DNA of 64,000 bases, taken from Streptomyces sp. NBC_00536 (lineage in GTDB: Bacteria; Actinomycetota; Actinomycetes; Streptomycetales; Streptomycetaceae). The DNA lies in contig NZ_CP107819.1 in assembly GCF_036346295.1 (NCBI RefSeq), positions 5,146,001 through 5,210,000 on the forward strand, read 5' to 3'. Under the pieces are notes generated by a model that saw nothing but the letters and a program-made list of their open reading frames with translations, had not been told where the DNA came from and made no database searches. Below are positions 57,041 to 64,000 of the stretch, piece by piece (within the stretch, counting starts at the first letter, position 1; each line of letters opens with the position of its first letter). Both the position numbers and the translations under genes were made by a program.

Positions 57041-57895
57041 CGGGGGCTGCCCGTCAGTTCAACTGTCTCTCCGTGCCGGTGCGGCCTGTCAAGGGCGCTC
57101 TCTTCGTTCGCGTCGCTTCGCGATGGCCTGCGGCCACCCTTGACAGACCACCCCGTCACGAAAAGCCAAGAACTGTCGGGCGGCCCCCGGGGGAAGGCAT
57201 GGGGGACCTGGACCATGGGCCGGGGGTGGGAGCGGGCGGCCCCGGTCCGGGGTGCGACCCAGCCGCGCCCTCCGGGCGGACAGGAACGCGAGGAAATCGC
57301 TACGCGCTCCTCTCGGAGCGGCGTCTGCGGGCTGTCTGGGGCTGGCGGGTGGCGAGGGGAGGCCGAAAGCTCGGCTGGATGAGCGTGGATTCGGGTCAGG
57401 CCGCACCTGACACTCAATACTCCTCCAAAATGCCCTTTTTGTGGTGCTTTAGGGCCCTCGTTTTGGGATGGACGACCGCTTGACCCCTCTCCACCTCGGC
57501 TTGACCGAGGTCCGGGCCACAAACAGCCCGCAGACGCCTCTCCGGCCGGGACTGTGTAGCGATCTCTGTGCGGGTCTGTTGCTTGTCGTCTGTCGTCTGT
57601 CCGCCCGGAGGGCGCGGCTGGGCCGCACCTGGCCCCTGGCCCACCCGCCCGGAACCCCGGTTAGTGGCTCCTGTCCCCCCTGCCTTCCCCCGGGGGCCGC
57701 CCGACAGTTCTTGGCTTTTCGTGGGGACGGGATCTGTCAAGGGTGGCCGTAGGCCATCGCGTAGCGACGCGACCGTAGGGAGCGCCCTTGACAGGTCACG
57801 GCACCGCGAAGAGACAGTTGAACTGGCGGGCAGCCCCCGGAACCTCGCCGACCCCGGACGCGCACAACGCACCCATGAGCGGCGCAACCGCGCCC
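56985..57895. repeat. Large imperfect inverted repeat (about 0.9 kb)
   Basis: The 1287-bp gap between the aminotransferase and the anti-sigma-like ATPase gene is dominated by two arms, about 56985-57380 and 57500-57895, which are reverse complements for much of their length. The longest perfect runs include GAAAAGCCAAGAACTGTCGG on one arm, which appears inverted on the other. Within each arm a shorter palindrome starts CTGTCAAGGG and ends CCCTTGACAG. The unpaired centre (about 57400-57480) is AT-richer than its surroundings. No supported gene was seen; several open frames run through it because it is GC-rich. Confidence 0.85.
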
Positions 57896-57987
57896 CGGCG
57901 GAGCCGGGGTTACGTCGTACGGAACCGCTTCGCCGTCCACCGGGACGTGGAAACTCAGATCCGGTGATCCGGTGATCCGGGATCCGG

Positions 57988-58377
57988 TCAACCAATTTCC
58001 GCCCAGACCGTTTTCAGTGGAACGGGACCCGTCGAGACTCCCCAGCGGTCCGCCAGTGCCGCGACGAGTGCCAGCCCCCGGCCGGACTCGGCCTCGGGGG
58101 AGGGGAATTCGGCGACCGGGGCCGGTGTGCACTCGTCGCGCGTATCGCTCACCTCGATACGTAGCGTGGTGCCGACGGCGGCGATCCGAAGCCGGAACCC
58201 CCGCCCCTGGACCCGGCCGTGCGTCACGGCGTTGCTCGCGAGTTCGGCGACGACATGGGCCGCGTCATGGAACGGGAGCCCCCAGTCCGCCAGTTGCGAG
58301 ACGGCGAGCTGCCGGGCGGCGCGGGCGCCGTGCGGGGTGGCGGGGAGCGTGGCCACGAAGGCGATTTCTCGATTCAC
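57988..58377 (-). CDS. Anti-sigma-like ATP-binding protein (HATPase_c)
   Basis: A 129-residue GHKL-fold ATPase of the RsbW type. The N box is HVVAELASNAVTHGRVQG, followed by RIEVSDTRDE and ESGRGLALVAALADRWGV. The GTG start at 58377 gives the family length. It is divergent from the DUF5753 regulator of the same WhiJ-type cluster. Confidence 0.9.
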   Translation of the reverse strand: MNREIAFVATLPATPHGARAARQLAVSQLADWGLPFHDAAHVVAELASNAVTHGRVQGRGFRLRIAAVGTTLRIEVSDTRDECTPAPVAEFPSPEAESGRGLALVAALADRWGVSTGPVPLKTVWAEIG

Positions 58378-58486
58378 GTCACTCAGCGTGGCGACCCGTG
58401 CGTAACCTGAACAGGGAAGAGTCCGCCGTGTACGGCGGCTGTCCCGGGCGGTCCCGCCCAGTCCCGCCTGTCCCTCGGGGGTGCAG

Positions 58487-59344
58487 ATGAACGCAGATGG
58501 CGCCGATGAGTCGAGTGAATCGAGTTGGGAACTCGATCCGGAAGATGAAGCGGGGGCGGTTATCGCCACCGTGGGACGCCAGTTGAAAATGTGGCGGGAG
58601 GCGGCCGGGTTGGACCGAACCCAGTTCGGTACGCGCATGGGATACGGCCCGAATCTCATCTACAAGATCGAGCGCGGCGCCCGAATTCCACGCCCGGAGT
58701 ACCTGGACAAGGCGGACGAGATCCTCGGCGCGAGCGGCAAGATCGCCGCGATGAAGACCGACGTGGAAAGGGCCCGCCATCCCAAGAAGGTCCGGGCCTT
58801 GGCCAAGCTGGAGGCCGAAGCGGTGGAGATCGGTGCCTACGACAACATCGTTGTGCCCGGCTTGTTGCAGACCGAAGAGTATGCGCGCGCCCTGTACGCC
58901 CTCCGGCGGCCAGCCTATGGGGAGGACGAGGTCGAGAGGCTGGTCTCGGCCCGGCTGGCCCGTCAGTGCGTACTCCGTCAACATCCGGCTCCGTTGCTGA
59001 CCGTGGTGCAGGAGGAGGCGGTGCTTCGGCGGCCGATCGGAGGTGAAATGGTGTTGCGCCGCCAACTTGAGTACCTGCTGGAGATCGCTGTTCTGCGGCA
59101 TGTCGAGATCCAGGTCATGCCCACCGATGTGCAAGAGCATGCAGGCCTTGCCGGGTCGCTCAAGGTCATCCGGCTCAAGGACGGAACGACGGTCGGGCAC
59201 AACGAGGTTCAGCTGGTCAGTCGCTTGATTACCGACCCGAAAGAGGTCCAGATCCTGGACATGCGCTATGGCATGATCCGGGCACAGGCGCTCACGCCTC
59301 GGCAGTCGCTGACTTTCATCGAGAAGGTACTAGGGGAGACATGA
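58487..59344 (+). CDS. XRE regulator with DUF5753 domain (WhiJ-like)
   Basis: A 285-residue regulator with the helix-turn-helix in about residues 27-75 (LDRTQFGTRMGYGPNLIYKIERG) and a DUF5753 domain after it (IVVPGLLQTEEYARAL ... VQVMPTDVQEH-like segment). GTG 58481 would add two residues. It overlaps the DUF397 gene by four bases and forms the second WhiJ-type set in the window. Confidence 0.9.
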   Translation: MNADGADESSESSWELDPEDEAGAVIATVGRQLKMWREAAGLDRTQFGTRMGYGPNLIYKIERGARIPRPEYLDKADEILGASGKIAAMKTDVERARHPKKVRALAKLEAEAVEIGAYDNIVVPGLLQTEEYARALYALRRPAYGEDEVERLVSARLARQCVLRQHPAPLLTVVQEEAVLRRPIGGEMVLRRQLEYLLEIAVLRHVEIQVMPTDVQEHAGLAGSLKVIRLKDGTTVGHNEVQLVSRLITDPKEVQILDMRYGMIRAQALTPRQSLTFIEKVLGET

Positions 59345-59523
59345 CAGCCTCCAGCTCGAAGTGGTTCAAGAGCAGCTACAGCACCAACGACGGTCCTGAC
59401 TGCGTCGAGGTGGCGGTGTCGCCCGAGGCGATCCTCATCCGGGACTCAAAGGACGTGGAGCGGGCGCACCTGGCCGTGGCCCCCGCCACCTGGACCGGGT
59501 TCGTGCGGTACGCCGCAGGCTGA
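59341..59523 (+). CDS. DUF397 small protein
   Basis: A 60-residue DUF397 protein (KWFKSSYSTNDGPDCVEVAV ... ILIRDSKD). It is coupled to the DUF5753 regulator by ATGA overlap. Confidence 0.9.
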   Translation: MTASSSKWFKSSYSTNDGPDCVEVAVSPEAILIRDSKDVERAHLAVAPATWTGFVRYAAG

Positions 59524-59545
59524 CACGAACGCCTCCCCACCTGCC

Positions 59546-60142
59546 CTAGTGGCGCACGGCGTACGTCGTCTGCATGAACCCCGCGTCCAGCACCTTCGCG
59601 GCGGTCAGCTGGAGGTCGATGTCGCGGTCCAGCGTGCCGAAGAGGGGGAGGCCCTCGCCGATCAGGACCGGGGCGGTGGTGATGATCAGCTCGTCCAGCA
59701 GGTCCTCCCGCAGGAAGGTCTGGATCATCTTCCCGCCGTCCACGTATACGTGGCGCGCGCCCTGTTCGGTCAGCGCGGCCAGCAGCTCCGGCAGCGAACG
59801 GTGGACGGTGACGCGCGGGTCGTCCGTGGTCAGCCCGGTGCTGAGGACGGCGACGCGCTTGCCCTCGTACGGCCAGAAGCCGAAGCTGAGCACCTTCTCG
59901 TAGGTGTGGCGCCCCAGCGCCAGGGTGTCGATCCCCTCCATGAACTCCTGGTAGCCCGTCTCCCCGGCCTGCGCGCCCCGCATCGTGAGCCACTCGATGT
60001 CGCCGTCGGGGCGGGCTATGAACCCGTCGAGGCTGACCCCGATGGTCACGGACGTCCGGAACGGGCGGCCGCCGCGCGGGACCTTGCCGGGCCGCCCGGC
60101 GTCGTCCGCGCGGTAGCTGGTGGGGTCGCCGGAGTTGCTCAT
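59546..60142 (-). CDS. Dihydrofolate reductase family protein (RibD-like)
   Basis: A 198-residue protein of the DHFR/RibD C-terminal fold (VTIGVSLDGFIARPDGDIEWL ... ARHVYVDGGKMIQTFL ... LIITTAPVLIGEGLPLFG). Such stand-alone members are NADPH-dependent reductases of unknown substrate. The ATG overlaps the upstream TetR gene's stop by four bases, so it is likely under TetR control. Confidence 0.9.
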   Translation of the reverse strand: MSNSGDPTSYRADDAGRPGKVPRGGRPFRTSVTIGVSLDGFIARPDGDIEWLTMRGAQAGETGYQEFMEGIDTLALGRHTYEKVLSFGFWPYEGKRVAVLSTGLTTDDPRVTVHRSLPELLAALTEQGARHVYVDGGKMIQTFLREDLLDELIITTAPVLIGEGLPLFGTLDRDIDLQLTAAKVLDAGFMQTTYAVRH

Positions 60143-60747
60143 GAGGGGTCCTCCTCGTGTCGTCGGTGGGTACGTCGTCGGTGCGGGGCCAGGACGCGGT
60201 CCAGCGCCGCGCGCTGGCGGCCGCCCAGGTCGCCCTCCTGGTCCACGGCCCACAGCAGCCCGGCCCCGGTGACCGCCGCCTGTACGGCGTCGGCGAGCGC
60301 GCCGGTGTCGGCGCCCGGGCGCAGCTCCGCGCGGGCGAGGTCCAGCAGCTCGCGGACCGCCGCGTGCTGGGCCCGCTGCGCGTCGAGCGCGAGCCGCCGG
60401 AACTCGGGGTCGGCGAGGTCCGCGCACAGGAAGGCCAGGTGGTTCGCGTAGGCGGTGGGCCCGGCCAGCGGACTCCAGGCGGCGGCGATCAGGGCGGCGA
60501 GCGCGTCGAGGGCCGACGCGTGCTCGGCGCGGACGCGCTCGCTCAGCCCGGCGAGATCCCGCTCCCCGTGCGCGGCGAGCGCGAGCAGCATCCCGCGCTT
60601 CGACCCGAACCGCTGCACCAGCGTCCCGGCCACCAGCCCGCACTCCCGCGCGACGGCCGCGAGCGTGAGCTTCGCGGGCCCGGTCCGCCCCATGACCTCC
60701 ACGGCGGCCCGGAGGATCACGGCGTCGTCGACGGTACGGGGGCGCAT
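60139..60747 (-). CDS. TetR family transcriptional regulator
   Basis: A 202-residue regulator. The DNA-binding domain has the helix-turn-helix ARECGLVAGTLVQRFGSKRGML; the ligand domain follows. ATG 60747 gives a normal N-terminus (MRPRTVDDAVILRAAVEV) after an AGGAG. A strong palindrome at 60774-60799 is its likely operator. It is cotranscribed with a DHFR-like gene. Confidence 0.9.
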   Translation of the reverse strand: MRPRTVDDAVILRAAVEVMGRTGPAKLTLAAVARECGLVAGTLVQRFGSKRGMLLALAAHGERDLAGLSERVRAEHASALDALAALIAAAWSPLAGPTAYANHLAFLCADLADPEFRRLALDAQRAQHAAVRELLDLARAELRPGADTGALADAVQAAVTGAGLLWAVDQEGDLGGRQRAALDRVLAPHRRRTHRRHEEDPS

Positions 60748-60773
60748 GGGCGGGTGCTCCTGGGATGGGCGCG

Positions 60774-60799
60774 TTAGTGAATGCCTGTTCATTCATTAA
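60774..60799. promoter_or_regulatory. TetR-type operator palindrome
   Basis: TTAGTGAATG, six bases, CATTCATTAA: a near-perfect 26-bp inverted repeat (9 of 10 pairs) lying 26 bases before the TetR start. Its TGAATG-N6-CATTCA core is typical of TetR-family operators, so autoregulation is likely. Confidence 0.82.
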
Positions 60800-60841
60800 A
60801 GCACGCGGTCGTGTGTCAGTGCCCCCTGGGAGCATGGCCCC

Positions 60842-61318
60842 ATGGAGCCGATGCGGATCATCAAGGGGGACGCGACGAGTCCCCAGGCCAAAGGGCCGAA
60901 GATCATCGCCCACGTCTGCAACGACCTGGGCGGCTGGGGCAAGGGGTTCGTCGTGGCGGTCTCGAAGCGGTGGGCGGCGCCCGAGTCCGCGTACCGGTCC
61001 TGGCACCGCGGCCGCAGCGGGAACGACTTCGGGCTGGGCGCCGTACAGCTCGTGCAGGTCCAGCCGGACGTATGGGTCGCCAACATGATCGGCCAGCACG
61101 GCATACGCACCGGCAGTGGCGGCCCGCCCGTCCGCTACGACGCCATCGAGCGCTGCCTCACGGCCCTGGCCGGCCACGCCGTCACCCTCGGCGCCTCCGT
61201 CCACATGCCGCGCATCGGCTGCGGCCTCGCGGGCGGCACGTGGCCCCGCATCGAACCCCTGATCACCGGGGCCCTCTCCGCCCGCGACGTCCCGGTGACG
61301 GTCTACGACTTCGACTGA
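60842..61318 (+). CDS. Macro domain protein
   Basis: A 158-residue single macro domain. The ADP-ribose-binding features IIKGDATSP, HVCNDLGGWGKGF and MPRIGCGLAGGTW are present. Relatives remove ADP-ribose from proteins, nucleic acid or O-acetyl-ADP-ribose. It is divergent from the TetR gene and could share its operator region. Confidence 0.9.
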   Translation: MEPMRIIKGDATSPQAKGPKIIAHVCNDLGGWGKGFVVAVSKRWAAPESAYRSWHRGRSGNDFGLGAVQLVQVQPDVWVANMIGQHGIRTGSGGPPVRYDAIERCLTALAGHAVTLGASVHMPRIGCGLAGGTWPRIEPLITGALSARDVPVTVYDFD

Positions 61319-61326
61319 CGGCGCGC

Positions 61327-62052
61327 CTACCCGAATGCGCGCCTTCGGGGGGTTGGTGCGGGAGGTGCGGGAGGTGCGGTGGGCGCTGGTGGTGTCACGC
61401 CGAGCTCTTGCTCGGTGTCCTCCAGCCAACTCCGGTACCAGTGCGCGAAGTCGTGCCCGGTCGGCTGGATCCCCTGGTCCATCGGCCGCAGGTCCTGCCA
61501 GATGGCGCCCCGGTGCGGGCCCGTCATCACCAGCAGGGACACATATCCGCACCCCCGCTCGCTGAGGAACACGGTGCCCGCTTCGCGGGCCTCGTCCAGC
61601 TCCACGTAGCGCGCGTCCCAGGCGGTGCGCGCACGCTGGAACGCGTCTTCGGAGGGGTAGGCGTCCCGCTCGGGATTCCGCGCCTCCAGCGCGTCGAACT
61701 CATGCTGCAGCGCCTCGGCGACGAAGGGCCGTCCGGCGAACGCGGCGGTGGTCACCTGCGCGGGGGAGGCCAGCCCGGCATCGTGCCACCGCCACCCGCC
61801 GTCGCCGAGGGCCGGTGTCATCAGGCCGTAGTGGGGGCCCGCTCCACCGCCACCGACACGGAGCAGGAAGCTCCGGTACTGCGCGGGCAGGCCGGTGCCC
61901 AGGGCAGCCTCCAGCGACCGGAGCTGTTCCTCGCCCAGGACCGGGCCGAGCCGGAAGCCGTGCCGGTTCGCCCCGAAGACCTCGTCCGCCCCGGGGTGTC
62001 CGGCGAGCCCCAGCACCCGCTCCCGGACTCCCGCCCACATGTCTTCGCTCAT
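61327..62052 (-). CDS. SMI1/KNR4 family protein
   Basis: A 241-residue protein with the SMI1/KNR4 fold (GPVLGEEQLRSLEAALGTGLPAQYRSFLLRVGGGGAGPHYGL). Such proteins often serve as immunity proteins to contact-dependent or polymorphic toxins, but no toxin gene is next to it here. It has a Pro-rich C-terminus. ATG 62058 is an alternative start. Confidence 0.82.
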   Translation of the reverse strand: MSEDMWAGVRERVLGLAGHPGADEVFGANRHGFRLGPVLGEEQLRSLEAALGTGLPAQYRSFLLRVGGGGAGPHYGLMTPALGDGGWRWHDAGLASPAQVTTAAFAGRPFVAEALQHEFDALEARNPERDAYPSEDAFQRARTAWDARYVELDEAREAGTVFLSERGCGYVSLLVMTGPHRGAIWQDLRPMDQGIQPTGHDFAHWYRSWLEDTEQELGVTPPAPTAPPAPPAPTPRRRAFG

Positions 62053-62105
62053 GGGCACACGCTAGCGAAACAGGTGTCGGCGCCGGTAAGGGATTTTCCG
62101 CGCCC

Positions 62106-62540
62106 TCAGCGGTCGATGACGGCCAGGGGGATTTCGTGGGGAGCGCGGGTCTGGGTGTCTTCGAAGGGGGGCCACAGGGCGGTCAGGGCCGGCCAGTAGG
62201 CGTCGCGTTCGGCGCGGGTGGCCGGGCGGGCCTTGGCCTGGAAGGGGGCCTGGTCCCGCTGGACGCGGACCTCGGGGTCGGCTTCGAGGTTCCGGTACCA
62301 GTCCGGGAGGCCGCCGGCCCAGGCGGCGACGATCAGGCGGCCCTCGTCCTCCGCGTAGATCAGCGGGGTGCGGGCCGTGCGGCCCGTGACGCGGCCGATG
62401 GTGGTGAGCAGGAGGGTGGGGACGCCGTGCCAGAGGTGCCCGTCGATGCCGCCGGTGGCGGCGTACGCGCGGACGTGCGCCCGCTCCCGCTCGCCCGGGG
62501 GATCCGCGGGGTGGTCCCAGTCGACGTCGGCCTTCTGCAT
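62106..62540 (-). CDS. Deazaflavin (F420)-dependent oxidoreductase-like protein
   Basis: A 144-residue protein of the Ddn/DUF385 family (LLLTTIGRVTGRTARTPLIYAEDEGRLIVAAWAGG ... YRNLEADPEVRVQ). Members use coenzyme F420 in reduction of varied compounds. ATG 62540 starts at MQKADVDWDHP; a start at 62627 lacks support. Confidence 0.87.
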   Translation of the reverse strand: MQKADVDWDHPADPPGERERAHVRAYAATGGIDGHLWHGVPTLLLTTIGRVTGRTARTPLIYAEDEGRLIVAAWAGGLPDWYRNLEADPEVRVQRDQAPFQAKARPATRAERDAYWPALTALWPPFEDTQTRAPHEIPLAVIDR

Positions 62541-62691
62541 GAGCGTGCCTGCCCTCCGTGGTGCCCGCGGTGCGCGGTGCGCGGTGACGATGTGCGGGGC
62601 TAACGAGGTACCGAGGGTTTCCGTCACGATGGCCGAAATGCGGGGGCACCGCCACTCGGGGCGGTACCCCCGCCGCGGCGGGCGGCGGCGC

Positions 62692-63198
62692 TCAGGCCTG
62701 TGCGACCCGCTCGGCGCGCTCGATCAGGACCGGCTCGGCCGGTACGTCGCCGTGCCCGCCCGCGCGGCCCGTCCTGACCGCGGCGATGGCGTCCACCACC
62801 TCGCGGCCCTCGCTGACCGCGCCGAAGACGGCGTAGCCGAAGCCGCCCGGGGTCGGGGAGGTGTGGTCGAGGAAGGCGTTGTCCGCGGTGTTCACGAAGA
62901 ACTGGGAGGTCGCCGAGTGCGGGGCGCTCGTACGGGCCATGGCGACCGTGTACAGGGTGTTCTTGAGGCCGTTGGCCGCCTCGTTCTCCACCGGGGCCCG
63001 GGTGGGCTTCTGGTTCATGTCCGGGGTGAAGCCGCCGCCCTGGTTCATGAAGCCGGGGATGACCCGGTGGAAGATCGTTCCGTCGTAGTGGCCGCTGTCC
63101 ACGTAGGAGAGGAAGTTCGCCACGGTCGCGGGCGCCCTCTCCTCGTCGAGGTCGATCACGATGGCGCCGAAATTGGTGGTCAGTCTGACCTGGGGCAT
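62692..63198 (-). CDS. Peptidyl-prolyl cis-trans isomerase, cyclophilin type
   Basis: A 168-residue cytoplasmic cyclophilin. The catalytic region is FHRVIPGFMNQGGGFT, with the family motifs MARTSAPHSATSQFFVN and GGFGYAVFGAV. It is the bacterial PpiB-like form without a signal peptide. It assists protein folding by isomerising prolyl bonds. Confidence 0.95.
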   Translation of the reverse strand: MPQVRLTTNFGAIVIDLDEERAPATVANFLSYVDSGHYDGTIFHRVIPGFMNQGGGFTPDMNQKPTRAPVENEAANGLKNTLYTVAMARTSAPHSATSQFFVNTADNAFLDHTSPTPGGFGYAVFGAVSEGREVVDAIAAVRTGRAGGHGDVPAEPVLIERAERVAQA

Positions 63199-63302
63199 GG
63201 GCGTCCGGTCCCTTCTGGGGTGGGAGCTGGCTGGTGCGGATCCTTGTGTGGATCTTCCTCCAGCTTCGCAGACCTGGCATTCCGTGCCAGCAAGGGCATG
63301 CG

Positions 63303-63333
63303 GAAGCCCCGGGGACGGGGCCCCCGGGGCTTC
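63303..63333. terminator. Hairpin terminator
   Basis: Perfect 12-bp stem GAAGCCCCGGGG / CCCCGGGGCTTC with a seven-base loop, just downstream of the small 63361-63546 gene on the minus strand. Confidence 0.85.
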
Positions 63334-63360
63334 GGAGCTTCGGAGTCCGGCGGGGCCGGG

Positions 63361-63546
63361 CTACGGGAGGTAGCGCTCGATGACCGACGGGCCTTCCTTT
63401 TCGATCAGCTCGCGCGCCTTTTCGAGCCGCTCCGGAGTCGGGTCCTGTCCGCGTGCCATCACGAGGTCTTCAGGGTCGTACGGCCGCTCCCCGCCCGAGA
63501 AGAGCTTGGCCGGACGGCCGGGCTGCTGGTCCGATTCACTGTCCAT
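63361..63546 (-). CDS. Small protein of unknown function
   Basis: A 61-residue protein (MDSESDQQPGRPAKLFSGGERPYDPEDLV...VIERYLP) with a strong GGAGGAGG site before the ATG. It looks like a conserved Streptomyces small protein, but I do not recognise the family. Confidence 0.75.
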   Translation of the reverse strand: MDSESDQQPGRPAKLFSGGERPYDPEDLVMARGQDPTPERLEKARELIEKEGPSVIERYLP

Positions 63547-63632
63547 CGCGTACCTCCTCCAGTGCCCCCTGGCCCCATCCTCCGGCGGCCCGCCCTTGAA
63601 CGCACCTCGGGCCGGGAGGATGCCCACTCGGC

Positions 63633-64000
63633 CTACACCGTGGCCAGCGTCAGCAGCACGCCCAGCACGACCAGCGCCCCGCAGATGGCCAGGTTCACCA
63701 CCTTGTGCTCCATGAACACCGCCACGAACTCGCGGATGGTCGCGCTCGGCCAGAAGTACGCGGCCGTCGGCGAACCCAGCACCTGGCCGTTGACCCGCGC
63801 CTTGCGCGCCATCATCGCCGCCCGGAAGGCGTGGAAGTTGTTCGTGACCACCACGCACCGGTACCCCGGCACGGCCCCGGCCATGATCCGCTCGCTGAAC
63901 CGGAGGTTTTCCTCCGTGGTGCGGGAACGGTCCTCCAGCCGCACGTGCTCCGCCGGAACGCCCTCCGCGATCAGCCAGTCCGCCATCGCCCGCGCCTCGG
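63633..64000 (-). CDS. DUF218 (YdcF/SanA-like) membrane protein, partial
   Basis: The C-terminal 120 or so residues of a protein that runs past the window edge. It carries DUF218 features (VRLEDRSRTTEENLRFS, VVTNNFHAFRAAMMARKA) and a C-terminal membrane segment (LAICGALVVLGVLLTLATV). YdcF-type proteins have envelope-linked roles. The start is outside the window. Confidence 0.87.
   Translation of the reverse strand, partial: EARAMADWLIAEGVPAEHVRLEDRSRTTEENLRFSERIMAGAVPGYRCVVVTNNFHAFRAAMMARKARVNGQVLGSPTAAYFWPSATIREFVAVFMEHKVVNLAICGALVVLGVLLTLATV

Noticed and set aside
56710..57522. Several overlapping long frames in the palindromic gap, including a 270-codon one
   Set aside because: They arise from GC-rich repeat sequence, have no start signal or domain, and appear on both strands because the arms are inverted copies.
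61327..62052. SMI1/KNR4 protein as part of a polymorphic toxin-immunity locus
   Set aside because: No toxin, WXG or RHS gene is adjacent; the neighbours are a macro-domain protein and an oxidoreductase.

Overview
The window is about 64 kb of very GC-rich actinobacterial chromosome. Strong third-position GC bias, frequent GTG and TTG starts, ATGA/GTGA/TGATG overlaps between neighbours, mycothiol metabolism (Mca), a LAXTG sortase substrate, WhiJ-type regulator clusters (helix-turn-helix DUF5753, DUF397, anti-sigma-like ATPase) and the family matches all point to Streptomyces. The order cya, enoyl-CoA hydratase, GGDEF, hutH, msrA, metB, ilvA, greA, mca and GTP-type pckG agrees with what I remember of the S. 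coelicolor core, but I could not check this. No rRNA, tRNA, CRISPR array or biosynthetic gene cluster was seen.

Layout. 0-5.5 kb: signalling and catabolism (class III adenylate cyclase, enoyl-CoA hydratase, GAF-GGDEF protein, histidine ammonia-lyase) and a small LAXTG surface protein. 5.6-7.9 kb: an IS607-type element with a serine recombinase and a TnpB nuclease. 7.9-17.6 kb: L,D-transpeptidase lipoprotein, a MacB-like ABC exporter, a double GNAT protein, a divergent XRE regulator/zinc alcohol dehydrogenase pair with two matching palindromes between them, and a small toxin-antitoxin-like pair. 17.6-23.6 kb: msrA, then an M48 membrane protease among three paralogous membrane-anchored TPR-like proteins. 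23.7-29.7 kb: metB, an ECF-like sigma factor with a small membrane partner, MarR, ilvA and a DrrAB exporter. 29.8-35.7 kb: an accessory island with a WhiJ-type cluster, insertion-sequence scars and a dynamin-like GTPase whose reading frame begins in IS debris.

35.7-43.4 kb: alpha/beta hydrolase, greA, a DUF4307 protein, an N-terminally truncated TnpB whose element end abuts mca, and a large NB-ARC/TPR protein. 43.5-49.7 kb: a broken large serine recombinase, a DUF255 thioredoxin-fold protein with an odd codon island at its CxxC site, a hemolysin III/PAQR membrane protein and pckG. 49.7-54.3 kb: a tightly coupled four-gene operon (membrane-anchored solute-binding-like protein, TelA, a lipoprotein joining a binding domain to a von Willebrand A domain, and a two-TM protein resembling XpaC in layout). 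54.4-64 kb: AlaT-type aminotransferase, a roughly 0.9-kb imperfect palindrome, a second WhiJ-type cluster, a TetR/DHFR-like pair with a clear operator, macro-domain and SMI1 proteins, a deazaflavin-type oxidoreductase, cyclophilin and a partial DUF218 protein.

Best candidates for undescribed biology are the M48-TPR triplet, the TelA/VWA/binding-protein operon, the dynamin-like protein in the accessory island and the large palindrome. Functional statements about these are inferences from domain content and gene order only.
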